A DNA stretch of 6,153 bases from Bacteroidota bacterium (lineage in GTDB: Bacteria; Bacteroidota; Bacteroidia; Chitinophagales; Chitinophagaceae): NCBI GenBank assembly GCA_030831005.1, contig JAURLW010000022.1, positions 1-6,153 of the forward strand, written 5' to 3'. Below, piece after piece: positions 1 to 6,153 of this stretch. Position numbers and translations under genes: made by a program. Position 1 is the first letter of the stretch, and each line of letters opens with the position of its first letter. The notes below the pieces were generated by a model that had not been told where the DNA came from, made no database searches, and saw nothing but the letters and a program-made list of their open reading frames with translations.

Positions 1-1101
1 AAGGGAAAGCCTCAAGAAATAATCACTTTAAGTTCTAGTACCAATGCTTATTTGAGTGGAGAGAAGAAAATTATAGTGCCTACGCAACGAAGAAAAGGGA
101 ATGGTGAATTTTTAGAATTAAAAGGAGCGAAAGGTCATACCTTGAAAAATGTTTCCATAAAAATTCCAATTGCTGCTTTTACTTGTGTTACGGGTGTGAG
201 TGGCAGTGGTAAAAGTACTTTAATTAATGAAACCCTATACCCTCTAGTTGCAGCTCATTGCTATTCGAACTACAAACAAAAACCATTAGCCTATCAATCA
301 ATTAAAGGCTTAGAACATATTGACAAAGTAATTGAAATCGATCAAAGTCCAATAGGGAGAACTCCTCGAAGCAATCCTGCAACCTATTGTGGATTCTTCA
401 ATGATATTCGCCAGCTTTTTGCCTTAGTTCCAGAAGCTAAAATAAGAGGTTACCAAGCCGGTAGATTTTCATTTAATGTAAAGGGCGGCAGATGCGAAAC
501 GTGCGAGGGCGCTGGACTTAGACATATAGAAATGAATTTCTTACCCGATGTATTTGTTCCTTGCGAACATTGTAATGGAGCACGCTATAATAGAGAAACT
601 TTAGAGATTAGATACAAAGGAAAATCTATTGCAGATGTTTTAAATCTTACCATTGAAGAAGCGGTTAGCTTTTTCAATAATGTACCTTTTATTTTGCGTA
701 AAATAAAAACGCTACATGATGTTGGATTGGGCTATATCAAACTTGGACAATCTTCTACAACCCTTAGTGGTGGTGAAGCGCAGCGTATAAAGATTGCTAC
801 AGAATTATCGAAAAGAGATACGGGTAAAACACTTTATATTCTGGATGAACCAACTACGGGATTGCATTTTCAAGATATTCAATTACTGATTAATGTACTT
901 AATAAATTAGTTGACAGAGGCAATACCTTGATTGTGATAGAACACAATTTAGATATTATTAAAACAGCCGACTATCTTATTGATGTTGGTCCTGAAGGCG
1001 GGAAAGGCGGAGGCACCATTGTAGCTCAAGGAAGTCCGGAACTAGTTGCAAAAAACAAAGACAGTCATACCGCTCGATTCTTACAGCTTGAACTTTTATA
1101 A
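1..1101 (+). CDS. uvrA: UvrABC system protein A (excinuclease ATPase subunit), C-terminal part, 5' end cut by the window
   Basis: UvrA is the damage-recognition ATPase of nucleotide excision repair; as a dimer it loads UvrB at DNA lesions in the cytoplasm. The frame is open from base 1, so the TTG at 52 is not a start. The 366 residues present are roughly the last 40% of a protein usually about 940 long. Numbered from base 1, they show a Walker A (GVSGSGKST, 65-73), a zinc finger with two CxxC pairs (C165/C168 and C188/C191) around the conserved FLPD stretch, the ABC signature LSGGEAQR (255-262), Walker B with catalytic glutamate (LDEP, D282-E283) and the switch histidine in VIEHN (H315). This is the complete second ATPase module, with nothing broken. 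The stop at 1099-1101 lies inside the convergent copA gene, leaving no intergenic space for a terminator. Identification is secure; full length and regulation cannot be judged here. Confidence 0.97.
   Translation, partial: KGKPQEIITLSSSTNAYLSGEKKIIVPTQRRKGNGEFLELKGAKGHTLKNVSIKIPIAAFTCVTGVSGSGKSTLINETLYPLVAAHCYSNYKQKPLAYQSIKGLEHIDKVIEIDQSPIGRTPRSNPATYCGFFNDIRQLFALVPEAKIRGYQAGRFSFNVKGGRCETCEGAGLRHIEMNFLPDVFVPCEHCNGARYNRETLEIRYKGKSIADVLNLTIEEAVSFFNNVPFILRKIKTLHDVGLGYIKLGQSSTTLSGGEAQRIKIATELSKRDTGKTLYILDEPTTGLHFQDIQLLINVLNKLVDRGNTLIVIEHNLDIIKTADYLIDVGPEGGKGGGTIVAQGSPELVAKNKDSHTARFLQLELL
1096..1101. other. Shared palindromic stop TTATAA of uvrA and copA
   Basis: The six bases read TTATAA on both strands. 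On the plus strand they are the last Leu codon and stop of uvrA; on the minus strand they are the last Leu codon and stop of copA. The convergent genes therefore overlap tail to tail by exactly this palindrome. Seen directly in the sequence. Any intrinsic terminator for either gene would have to lie inside the other's coding region, and none was recognised. Confidence 0.9.
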
Positions 1102-3204
1102 TTTACGATAATTTAAGCGTAGCGAATTTAAAATCAATACGACATCGCTCAATGCCATAATACCCGCACCCCAGGTAGGCTCTAAGTATCCAAAAGCTGC
1201 TACCGGTATAGCAATCACATTGTAAAACATAGCCCAGAAAAGGTTTTGTACAATAGTTTGTTGGGTATAGTTACCTAAATCGATTGCTTTGGGCAAACTA
1301 CTTAATTGATTGCTAGATATAATAATAGCAGCAGATTGCATGGCTATATGTGATGCATCACTTAAGGAGATACCCACATCAGCCATAGCTAATGCAGGTG
1401 CATCATTAATTCCATCTCCAACCATAGCAGTAGACATATGACTATTTTGCTCTTTTAAAAATTGACTTTTCATTTGAGGATTATGCTCGTACAAAACTTG
1501 ATCAAATGGCAATTGCGCTGCTAGCTCCTCACATTTTTCTTTTCTATCACCACTCAATAAAATTAAGGTATAGCCTTTTAGTTTAAGGAGTTGCAGAGTT
1601 TCCTTTGCATCACTACGCAATTCATCAATTAATTTAATAGACCCTCTATAAAGATCATTACAGGTCAAGTATAAATCTTGACCAGCAGGCATCTGCTCTT
1701 GATATAACCATTTGGATGCACCTAATTTCCATATATTACCTTGACCATCTTTACCCTCCATTCCTTGTCCTTTGCATTCATTAATTACAGCCCAAGTTAT
1801 GTCATCACCTTTCGCCCATTGCCTCACAATAGATTTAGCTATAGGATGAGAAGAGCTTGCTTCTAAATGATGTACAATATTCTTAAACTCTACTGCCGTA
1901 ATACCTTCACAATGAAAACTATCTACTTTCATTTGCCCTGTAGTAATGGTACCCGTTTTATCAAAAACAATTTGTTTTATCGTTTTTAATCGTTCCAACG
2001 TATCACCACCTTTAACCAGAATACCCATGCGTGCCGCCCTTCCTAACCCAACAGCAATTGCCGCAGGTGTAGCCAGACCCATGGCGCATGGACAAGAAAT
2101 AACGAGTACCGCAATACTACGCATTATAGCCACAGTGAAATTGTGAACATAGAAATAAGTTCCTGCAAAGGTGATTAAAGCAATGGCTAAAACGATGGGC
2201 ACAAAGACGATACTAATTTTATCAGCAAGTTTTTGCAAAGGCGGTTTGATAGCTTGCGCTTCTCTGATCATTTTAATGATAGATTGCAATACTGAGTTTT
2301 TACCAATAGCAGTTGCTTTTATTTTTATTGGACCATCTAAAAGAATAGTGCCGCCTATAACCCTGTCTCCAATTTTTTTAAGAACGGGAGCACTTTCTCC
2401 ACTAATCATTTTTTCATCAACCCACCCTGTACCAAAAGAAATTTGCCCATCTATAGGAATTGCTGTACCTGCATTCACTAAAACAAAATCATCCTTGCGT
2501 ATAAACTTACTCTCTACTTCTTGTATACTTTCTTTTCCAATACTATCTAATAAGATTAAATGAGCAGTAGGTGGTTGTAATTTTAGAATATCATCGATAG
2601 CCACAGTAGTTGCCTTCACGGTTTTATATTCTAAATAATTACCCAAGAGCACTAAACTAATTATAGACGCAGCCGTTTCAAAAAATAAATAATCTTGCTG
2701 CACAACCGATAAGAAAAAACAACCAATGACTGAATATATGTATGCTGCATATGCACCCATCATTATTAATACATCCATATTGGGAATGCCATTTTTCAAG
2801 GAGTTATAAGCGCTAAATCCCAACTTAAAAGTTCCGATAACCATTACAATACTTGCTAATGTAAATTGAAAATAAACATTGTGCAAAATTGGAATATGGA
2901 CAAACATGTGAAGCAACAAAGGAATGGTACAAAGCAAGGATATTATTAAACCTACTTGTTTATCAAAAAAAATATCCTTTTCACCAATACTTTGTTCTTC
3001 TTGTATAATGGAAAAACCAACACCTTCAATAACCTTAAAATAATCAGTCGCTTTAGCATCCTCTTGAATTACAAAATTCACTTCCCCTGAAGCTGCATTG
3101 GCAGAAACATTTTTAGCCCCTTTTTTTTCTAAAGACTTGGTAATGCTTAATGCGCAATTAGAACAGGTCATGCCCTCTACTTGAATTGAAATCGATTGGT
3201 CCAT
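1096..3204 (-). CDS. copA: Copper-exporting P1B-type ATPase (CopA-like)
   Basis: Predicted inner-membrane pump that uses ATP to move Cu+ (possibly Ag+) out of the cytoplasm. The 702 residues contain one N-terminal HMA metal-binding domain (GMTCSNC, C14/C17), about eight membrane helices, the actuator motif SGES (268-271; TGES in most relatives), the CPC metal site (371-373), the phosphorylated aspartate in DKTGT (D415), the HP dipeptide (453-454), GxG (479-481) and the hinge GDGIND (596-601). Helix 7 carries YN (661-662). Helix 8 reads MALSD (683-687), where classical CopA has MxxSS, so the usual second serine is Asp687. CPC plus YN supports subgroup P1B-1. The ATG at 3204 puts the HMA domain right at the N-terminus, as expected; no Shine-Dalgarno sequence or consensus promoter was found upstream. 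It diverges from tsaE across 33 bases and overlaps uvrA at its 3' end. No copper regulator or chaperone gene lies in the window. Assignment to the family is firm; metal specificity is inferred. Confidence 0.95.
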   Translation of the reverse strand: MDQSISIQVEGMTCSNCALSITKSLEKKGAKNVSANAASGEVNFVIQEDAKATDYFKVIEGVGFSIIQEEQSIGEKDIFFDKQVGLIISLLCTIPLLLHMFVHIPILHNVYFQFTLASIVMVIGTFKLGFSAYNSLKNGIPNMDVLIMMGAYAAYIYSVIGCFFLSVVQQDYLFFETAASIISLVLLGNYLEYKTVKATTVAIDDILKLQPPTAHLILLDSIGKESIQEVESKFIRKDDFVLVNAGTAIPIDGQISFGTGWVDEKMISGESAPVLKKIGDRVIGGTILLDGPIKIKATAIGKNSVLQSIIKMIREAQAIKPPLQKLADKISIVFVPIVLAIALITFAGTYFYVHNFTVAIMRSIAVLVISCPCAMGLATPAAIAVGLGRAARMGILVKGGDTLERLKTIKQIVFDKTGTITTGQMKVDSFHCEGITAVEFKNIVHHLEASSSHPIAKSIVRQWAKGDDITWAVINECKGQGMEGKDGQGNIWKLGASKWLYQEQMPAGQDLYLTCNDLYRGSIKLIDELRSDAKETLQLLKLKGYTLILLSGDRKEKCEELAAQLPFDQVLYEHNPQMKSQFLKEQNSHMSTAMVGDGINDAPALAMADVGISLSDASHIAMQSAAIIISSNQLSSLPKAIDLGNYTQQTIVQNLFWAMFYNVIAIPVAAFGYLEPTWGAGIMALSDVVLILNSLRLNYRKL

Positions 3205-3237
3205 ACGGTATTCCGTTTTGTTACTTATCTTAGCACC
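3205..3237. other. Short divergent gap between copA and tsaE
   Basis: These 33 bases separate the copA ATG (minus) from the preferred tsaE ATG (plus). They contain a small imperfect palindrome, ACGG-TATT-CCGT (3205-3216), directly abutting the copA start codon. No TAnnTTTG element occurs here or in the nearby coding sequence on either strand in a sensible position. The promoters of both genes must therefore lie inside the neighbouring gene's 5' end or be non-consensus. The palindrome is too short to call an operator. Confidence 0.4.
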
Positions 3238-3690
3238 ATGAATGAAAGCAGTGCACTACAAATTTCCTATTCTTTAGCCACAATTCAAGATATGCTCCCT
3301 AAATTATTTTCGTGGGCGGGACCTTGTAATATTTGGACTTTTGAAGGCACATTAGGCGCCGGAAAAACAACGTTAATTAGTCATATAGCAAAATTTCTAA
3401 ACGCAGAGGGACCATATAGTAGTCCTACTTACACACTAATTCAAAGCTATCCTATTGCCGATCATGATCAATACAAAGCACTAACACATATGGATTGGTA
3501 TAGAATAGAAAGTAAAGAAGAAGGAATCCAAGCAGGCCTAGAAGATGCATTATACAGCAATCAAGATTTGATTTGTATTGAATGGGCGAGTAAAATAAAA
3601 GATCTTTTACCTAAACTGCATATTACCATTAAGCTATCTACAATAGATGCTACTACCCGATTACTCATTGCAGAAAAACAAGGATTTTAA
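3238..3690 (+). CDS. tsaE: tRNA threonylcarbamoyladenosine biosynthesis ATPase TsaE
   Basis: TsaE is the small P-loop ATPase that works with TsaD and TsaB to place the t6A modification at A37 of ANN-decoding tRNAs; it is cytoplasmic and widespread in bacteria. From the ATG at 3238 the protein is 150 residues, a normal family length. It shows Walker A (G37 to T44, GTLGAGKT), the SPTYT motif (62-66), the H-x-D-x-Y-R motif (H84, D86, Y88, R89) and the conserved IEW (114-116). The frame is open further upstream to a TTG at 3196, which would add 14 residues and overlap the copA start. ATG 3238 is preferred because the extra residues match nothing in the family and the overlap would be divergent. 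No clear Shine-Dalgarno sequence precedes it. The exporter gene follows after 2 bases, so the two are probably one transcript. Function is confident from the motifs; the start is likely but not certain. Confidence 0.94.
   Translation: MNESSALQISYSLATIQDMLPKLFSWAGPCNIWTFEGTLGAGKTTLISHIAKFLNAEGPYSSPTYTLIQSYPIADHDQYKALTHMDWYRIESKEEGIQAGLEDALYSNQDLICIEWASKIKDLLPKLHITIKLSTIDATTRLLIAEKQGF
3680..3684 (+). promoter_or_regulatory. Shine-Dalgarno-like AAGGA before the LysE-family gene
   Basis: AAGGA lies 8 bases before the ATG at 3693, within the last codons of tsaE. Such sites are uncommon in Bacteroidota, and the other starts in this window lack one. It favours ATG 3693 over the in-frame ATG at 3714 and suggests the exporter has its own ribosome entry or is coupled to tsaE translation. 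It could also be chance, since AAGGA is short. Confidence 0.4.
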
Positions 3691-3692
3691 TC

Positions 3693-4331
3693 ATGGCATC
3701 TATAGACAGCGCCATGCTTAATGGCTTACTTTTCGGATTATTTTTAGCTATCTCAGTGGGCCCTACCTTATTTGCTTTAATTAAGTATAGTCTTCATTAC
3801 AGTTATAAAGCAGGTATTGCTTTTGTAATTGGTGTTTCGGTAAGTGATATTATATATGTAGTAATTGCAAATGCTGCTACCTCAATCTTACTCGTATTAA
3901 AAACTTATGAAAAGCCTCTGGCTATAGCACTTTCTTTATTAGTAATAGGCGCAGGGGTACTTGGCTTATTAAACAAAAAGAAATCCATAACAGTTGATTT
4001 TACGGAACAGAATGGTATGAGTAAAACGGATACCGTTAAAATATTTGCAAGTGGTTTCTTGATTAACACCCTAAATCCGGCTGTAGCTATCAATTGGCTA
4101 GGTGCAGCAGCCGTTATTGCCAACAAAAACCTATCATACAAACTTATTTTCTTTACAAGCTGCTTAGGCTTGATAATAAGTATAGATTTACTCAAGGTAT
4201 TACTTGCTGGTAAAATAAAATCTAAACTAACCCCTGTAATGGTTGATAAAATTCAAAAGATAAGTTCTTTAATACTACTCCTTATTGGATTGGGTATTTT
4301 AATCGTTTCCTTGACTGGAGGTTTTTTTTAG
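3693..4331 (+). CDS. LysE/RhtB-family transporter (probable amino acid or small-metabolite exporter)
   Basis: Predicted inner-membrane efflux protein of the LysE/RhtB superfamily, whose members export amino acids such as lysine, threonine or leucine. The 212 residues form about six hydrophobic segments (roughly 8-30, 40-69, 73-93, 115-142, 149-171, 190-208). The first contains AISVGPT (19-25), at the place of the family's SPGP-like motif. The fourth carries the conserved NTLNPAVAINW stretch with N128-P129. A polar loop (about 94-114) separates segments 3 and 4, as is usual in the family. The start ATG is 2 bases after the tsaE stop and has an AAGGA 8 bases upstream; a second in-frame ATG (3714, Met8) would also leave the first helix intact. 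The gene ends in a run of eight T that encodes Phe-Phe just before TAG. The substrate cannot be read from the sequence, and the link with tsaE gives no functional hint. Confidence 0.85.
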   Translation: MASIDSAMLNGLLFGLFLAISVGPTLFALIKYSLHYSYKAGIAFVIGVSVSDIIYVVIANAATSILLVLKTYEKPLAIALSLLVIGAGVLGLLNKKKSITVDFTEQNGMSKTDTVKIFASGFLINTLNPAVAINWLGAAAVIANKNLSYKLIFFTSCLGLIISIDLLKVLLAGKIKSKLTPVMVDKIQKISSLILLLIGLGILIVSLTGGFF

Positions 4332-4338
4332 TTACTTA

Positions 4339-4369
4339 AACGACTTGTAATAAATTTTTGTAAGTCGTT
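4339..4369. repeat. Inverted repeat in the LysE-family/purF gap, possible operator or weak hairpin
   Basis: Two perfect 8-base arms, AACGACTT (4339-4346) and AAGTCGTT (4362-4369), flank a 15-base spacer that contains a T5 run. The repeat begins 7 bases after the stop of the exporter gene. As RNA it could form an 8-base-pair hairpin, but no T tract follows, so it is a poor intrinsic terminator. It overlaps the predicted purF promoter: the -33 TTTG (4357-4360) is in the spacer and the right arm lies between the -33 and -7 elements. That placement suits a binding site for a dimeric regulator. The repeat is seen; the role is inferred. Confidence 0.55.
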
Positions 4370-4386
4370 AATTCAAAGTATATTTG
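4357..4386 (+). promoter_or_regulatory. Bacteroidota-type promoter for purF
   Basis: A -33 element TTTG (4357-4360) and a perfect -7 element TAnnTTTG (TATATTTG, 4379-4386) are separated by 18 bases. This fits the TTG/TTTG, about 17-23 bases, TAnnTTTG pattern described for Bacteroides and Flavobacterium promoters. Transcription should begin a few bases after 4386, leaving a leader of only a handful of bases before the purF ATG at 4394. The inverted repeat at 4339-4369 overlaps it. Confidence 0.65.
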
Positions 4387-4393
4387 CATTCTC

Positions 4394-6153
4394 ATGTCAG
4401 ATGCTATACAACACGAGTGTGGTCTTGCTTATATAAGACTTCTTAAGCCCCTTTCCTATTATCAGAAAAAATACGGAACTGCCTTTTACGGCCTCAATAA
4501 ATTATATTTATTAATGGAAAAACAGCACAACCGCGGTCAAGATGGCGCCGGTATTGCAGCTGTAAAATTGAATGTTGAGCCTGGAAACCCAAGTTCTTAC
4601 AGAATGCGTATTAGTGGAGCTCAAGCGATAGCTAAAATATTTCAAAATATACAACAAGAAGTAAGTGCGTTAGAGCAATTATATCCAGAAATTAAAGCAC
4701 ATCCTGGTTTAATGAAAGGCTATTTAAATTGTATGGGAGAAGTATTATTGGGCCACTTACGATATGGCACACAAGGTAAAAATGATATAGAGTTTTGCCA
4801 TCCTTTCGTAAAGGCACACATCAACCCTACTCGCACACTCACCATGGCTGGCAATTTCAACTTGGTAAATACCGAAGAGCTTTTTAATAATTTAAAATCT
4901 ACAACGAGCACATCCAAAGAAAGTGATTTGGGTGCTATGATAGAAACAATACATGAAGCTTTATGTGAGGCAGATGCTAGCAATCCAGACCAATTAAATT
5001 TAGAAACCATACTTAAGAAAGCTACCATCAATTTTGATGGCGGTTTTGTATGCAGTGGCTTAGTAGGTAATGGAGATAGTTTTGTATTGAGAGATGCGCA
5101 TGGTATTCGACCAGCTTATTATTTCTGCAATGATGAAATAGTTGTAGCGGCAAGTGAGCGACCAGCTATTATGACCTCTTTTCATGTTCCCTTAGAAGAA
5201 GTAAAGGAATTACAACCTGGTCATGCACTTATTGTCGATGCACTAGGCAAAGTAAAAGAAGTAAATATTTTACCTACCCAAGAAAAGAAAGCTTGTAGTT
5301 TTGAACGCATTTATTTTAGTCGAGGAAGCGATGCGTCGATCTATAAAGAGCGTATGCAATTAGGTAAAAATTTAGCCGTTAGTGTGTTAGATGCTATAGA
5401 AAATGATTTAAAAAATACCATTGTATCGTTTATCCCTAATACAGCTGAGATAGCATTTTACGGATTAATTAAAGGATTAGAAGATTATTTAAATGCTATT
5501 AAATTAGATCGTATCTTAAATAGAGCACAAGGCCCTGAAGATATAAAAGAAATTATTGAGCGACGAGTAAGAATTGAAAAAATAGCTATTAAGGATGTGA
5601 AAATGCGCACCTTTATCACAGAAGATGCGTCGAGAAATGAAATGGTTCAGCACGTTTATGACATTACCTATGGTACAGTAAATAAGGGCACTGACACCTT
5701 AGTAGTCATAGATGATTCTATTGTTAGAGGCACTACATTAAAAGAAAGTATTATTAAAATGCTTGATCGTTTAGGTCCTAAACGTATTATTGTTGTTTCT
5801 TCAGCACCTCAAATTAGATATCCTGATTGTTATGGTATAGACATGAGCAAGATGGGCGATTTTATTGCCTTTCAAGCAGCTGTTGCCTTATTAAAAGAAA
5901 CCAAACAAGAACATATTCTTAATACTACCTATGAATTGTGTAAAGCAGCTATTACTTCCAATTCATTAATACAAGAAAACTATGTTAAAGCAATATATGA
6001 GCCTTTTACCGCGCAAGAAATTAGTGCTAAAATTGCTTCATTACTAACACCAGCTGATGTTCATGCACAAGTAGATATTATTTATCAAACCCTAGAAGGT
6101 CTCCATCATGCTTGCCCAGAAAATAATGGCGATTGGTATTTTACAGGTAACTA
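4394..6153 (+). CDS. purF: Amidophosphoribosyltransferase (glutamine PRPP amidotransferase), long Bacteroidota form, 3' end cut by the window
   Basis: PurF catalyses the first committed step of purine synthesis: glutamine plus PRPP gives 5-phosphoribosylamine. The ATG at 4394 opens a frame with no stop through 586 complete codons; the family ends a few tens of residues later. The N-terminal half is an Ntn-type glutaminase. Cys9 (HECG) would become the nucleophile after removal of eight residues, as with the propeptide of Bacillus PurF. HNRGQDGAG (45-53), GHLRYGT (120-126) and the GNFN stretch (153-156) match the glutamine site, although the second motif reads HNRGQ where most PurFs have HRGQ. 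The C-terminal half is a phosphoribosyltransferase with RTFI (405-408) and the PRPP motif VIDDSIVRGTT (438-448). About 45 residues separate IPNTAE (347-352) from RTFI, more than in classical PurF. Positions aligning with the Bacillus [4Fe-4S] cysteines are not cysteine (Pro256 replaces the first). A promoter lies directly upstream. It could be a paralogue of another purF elsewhere in the genome. Confidence 0.93.
   Translation, partial: MSDAIQHECGLAYIRLLKPLSYYQKKYGTAFYGLNKLYLLMEKQHNRGQDGAGIAAVKLNVEPGNPSSYRMRISGAQAIAKIFQNIQQEVSALEQLYPEIKAHPGLMKGYLNCMGEVLLGHLRYGTQGKNDIEFCHPFVKAHINPTRTLTMAGNFNLVNTEELFNNLKSTTSTSKESDLGAMIETIHEALCEADASNPDQLNLETILKKATINFDGGFVCSGLVGNGDSFVLRDAHGIRPAYYFCNDEIVVAASERPAIMTSFHVPLEEVKELQPGHALIVDALGKVKEVNILPTQEKKACSFERIYFSRGSDASIYKERMQLGKNLAVSVLDAIENDLKNTIVSFIPNTAEIAFYGLIKGLEDYLNAIKLDRILNRAQGPEDIKEIIERRVRIEKIAIKDVKMRTFITEDASRNEMVQHVYDITYGTVNKGTDTLVVIDDSIVRGTTLKESIIKMLDRLGPKRIIVVSSAPQIRYPDCYGIDMSKMGDFIAFQAAVALLKETKQEHILNTTYELCKAAITSNSLIQENYVKAIYEPFTAQEISAKIASLLTPADVHAQVDIIYQTLEGLHHACPENNGDWYFTGN

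Noticed and set aside
52..54. TTG as the start of a separate 349-residue protein
   Set aside because: The same frame is open to base 1, and the upstream residues continue the UvrA family sequence. It is an internal codon of a truncated gene.
1108..1133. Repeated AATTTAA flanking GCGTAGCG just after the uvrA stop, as a possible terminator
   Set aside because: The copies are mostly direct rather than inverted, pairing would be a few A-T pairs with no GC core, and the bases encode the conserved C-terminus of CopA.
1946..2563. Two plus-strand open frames (66 and 130 codons) inside copA
   Set aside because: They lie antisense to strongly conserved copA sequence (CPC to actuator region), match no family I recognise, and have no promoter or ribosome site. 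They are frame shadows.
3905..4195. Minus-strand 96-codon frame inside the LysE-family gene
   Set aside because: It is antisense to conserved membrane segments of the exporter and looks like no protein I know. It is a shadow.
4322..4329. Run of eight T at the end of the LysE-family gene as a slippage site or terminator tail
   Set aside because: A -1 slip would add only about three codons before a stop, and no hairpin precedes the run, so neither role is supported.
4720..5031. Minus-strand 103-codon frame
   Set aside because: It is antisense to the purF glutaminase domain, whose plus-strand frame is open to the window edge and carries all the conserved motifs. It is a shadow.
5077..5084. TAGTTTTG, a match to the TAnnTTTG -7 element inside purF
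   Set aside because: No TTG is present at the right distance upstream and no gene start follows. Such matches are expected by chance in AT-rich DNA.

Overview
The window is 6153 bases of AT-rich, densely packed chromosomal DNA from a member of the Bacteroidota, possibly a Chitinophagales-like lineage (the order is a guess). Three things point there. The purine enzyme at the right end is the long, lineage-specific form of amidophosphoribosyltransferase. The UvrA and CopA wording resembles Bacteroidota homologues as I remember them. The one convincing promoter matches the Bacteroidota pattern (TTTG, 18 bases, TAnnTTTG) rather than a sigma-70 consensus. No mobile element, RNA gene, CRISPR array or sign of recent transfer was seen.

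Layout, left to right. Bases 1-1101 (+) are the 3' part of uvrA (nucleotide excision repair), cut by the left edge. Bases 3204-1096 (-) are a complete copper-transporting P1B-type ATPase (copA) converging on uvrA; the two genes share the last six bases, a TTATAA palindrome that supplies Leu-stop to both. Divergent from copA across 33 bases is a two-gene forward cluster, tsaE (3238-3690) and a LysE/RhtB-family exporter (3693-4331), only 2 bases apart. A 62-base gap (4332-4393) then holds an inverted repeat and the promoter of the next gene. Bases 4394-6153 (+) are purF, cut by the right edge a few tens of codons before its expected end.

Functionally the genes are a mixed housekeeping set: DNA repair, copper export, t6A tRNA modification, a probable small-solute exporter and the first committed step of purine synthesis. 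Only tsaE and the exporter look co-transcribed.

I do not see a wholly new system. The points most worth a second look are: (i) a purF promoter so close to the start codon that the mRNA should be almost leaderless, with an inverted repeat bracketing its -33 element like an operator; (ii) an aspartate in CopA where classical Cu+ ATPases have a metal-ligand serine in the last membrane helix; (iii) a PurF with a cleavable propeptide but without the iron-sulfur cysteines of the Bacillus enzyme; and (iv) the palindromic shared stop of uvrA and copA.
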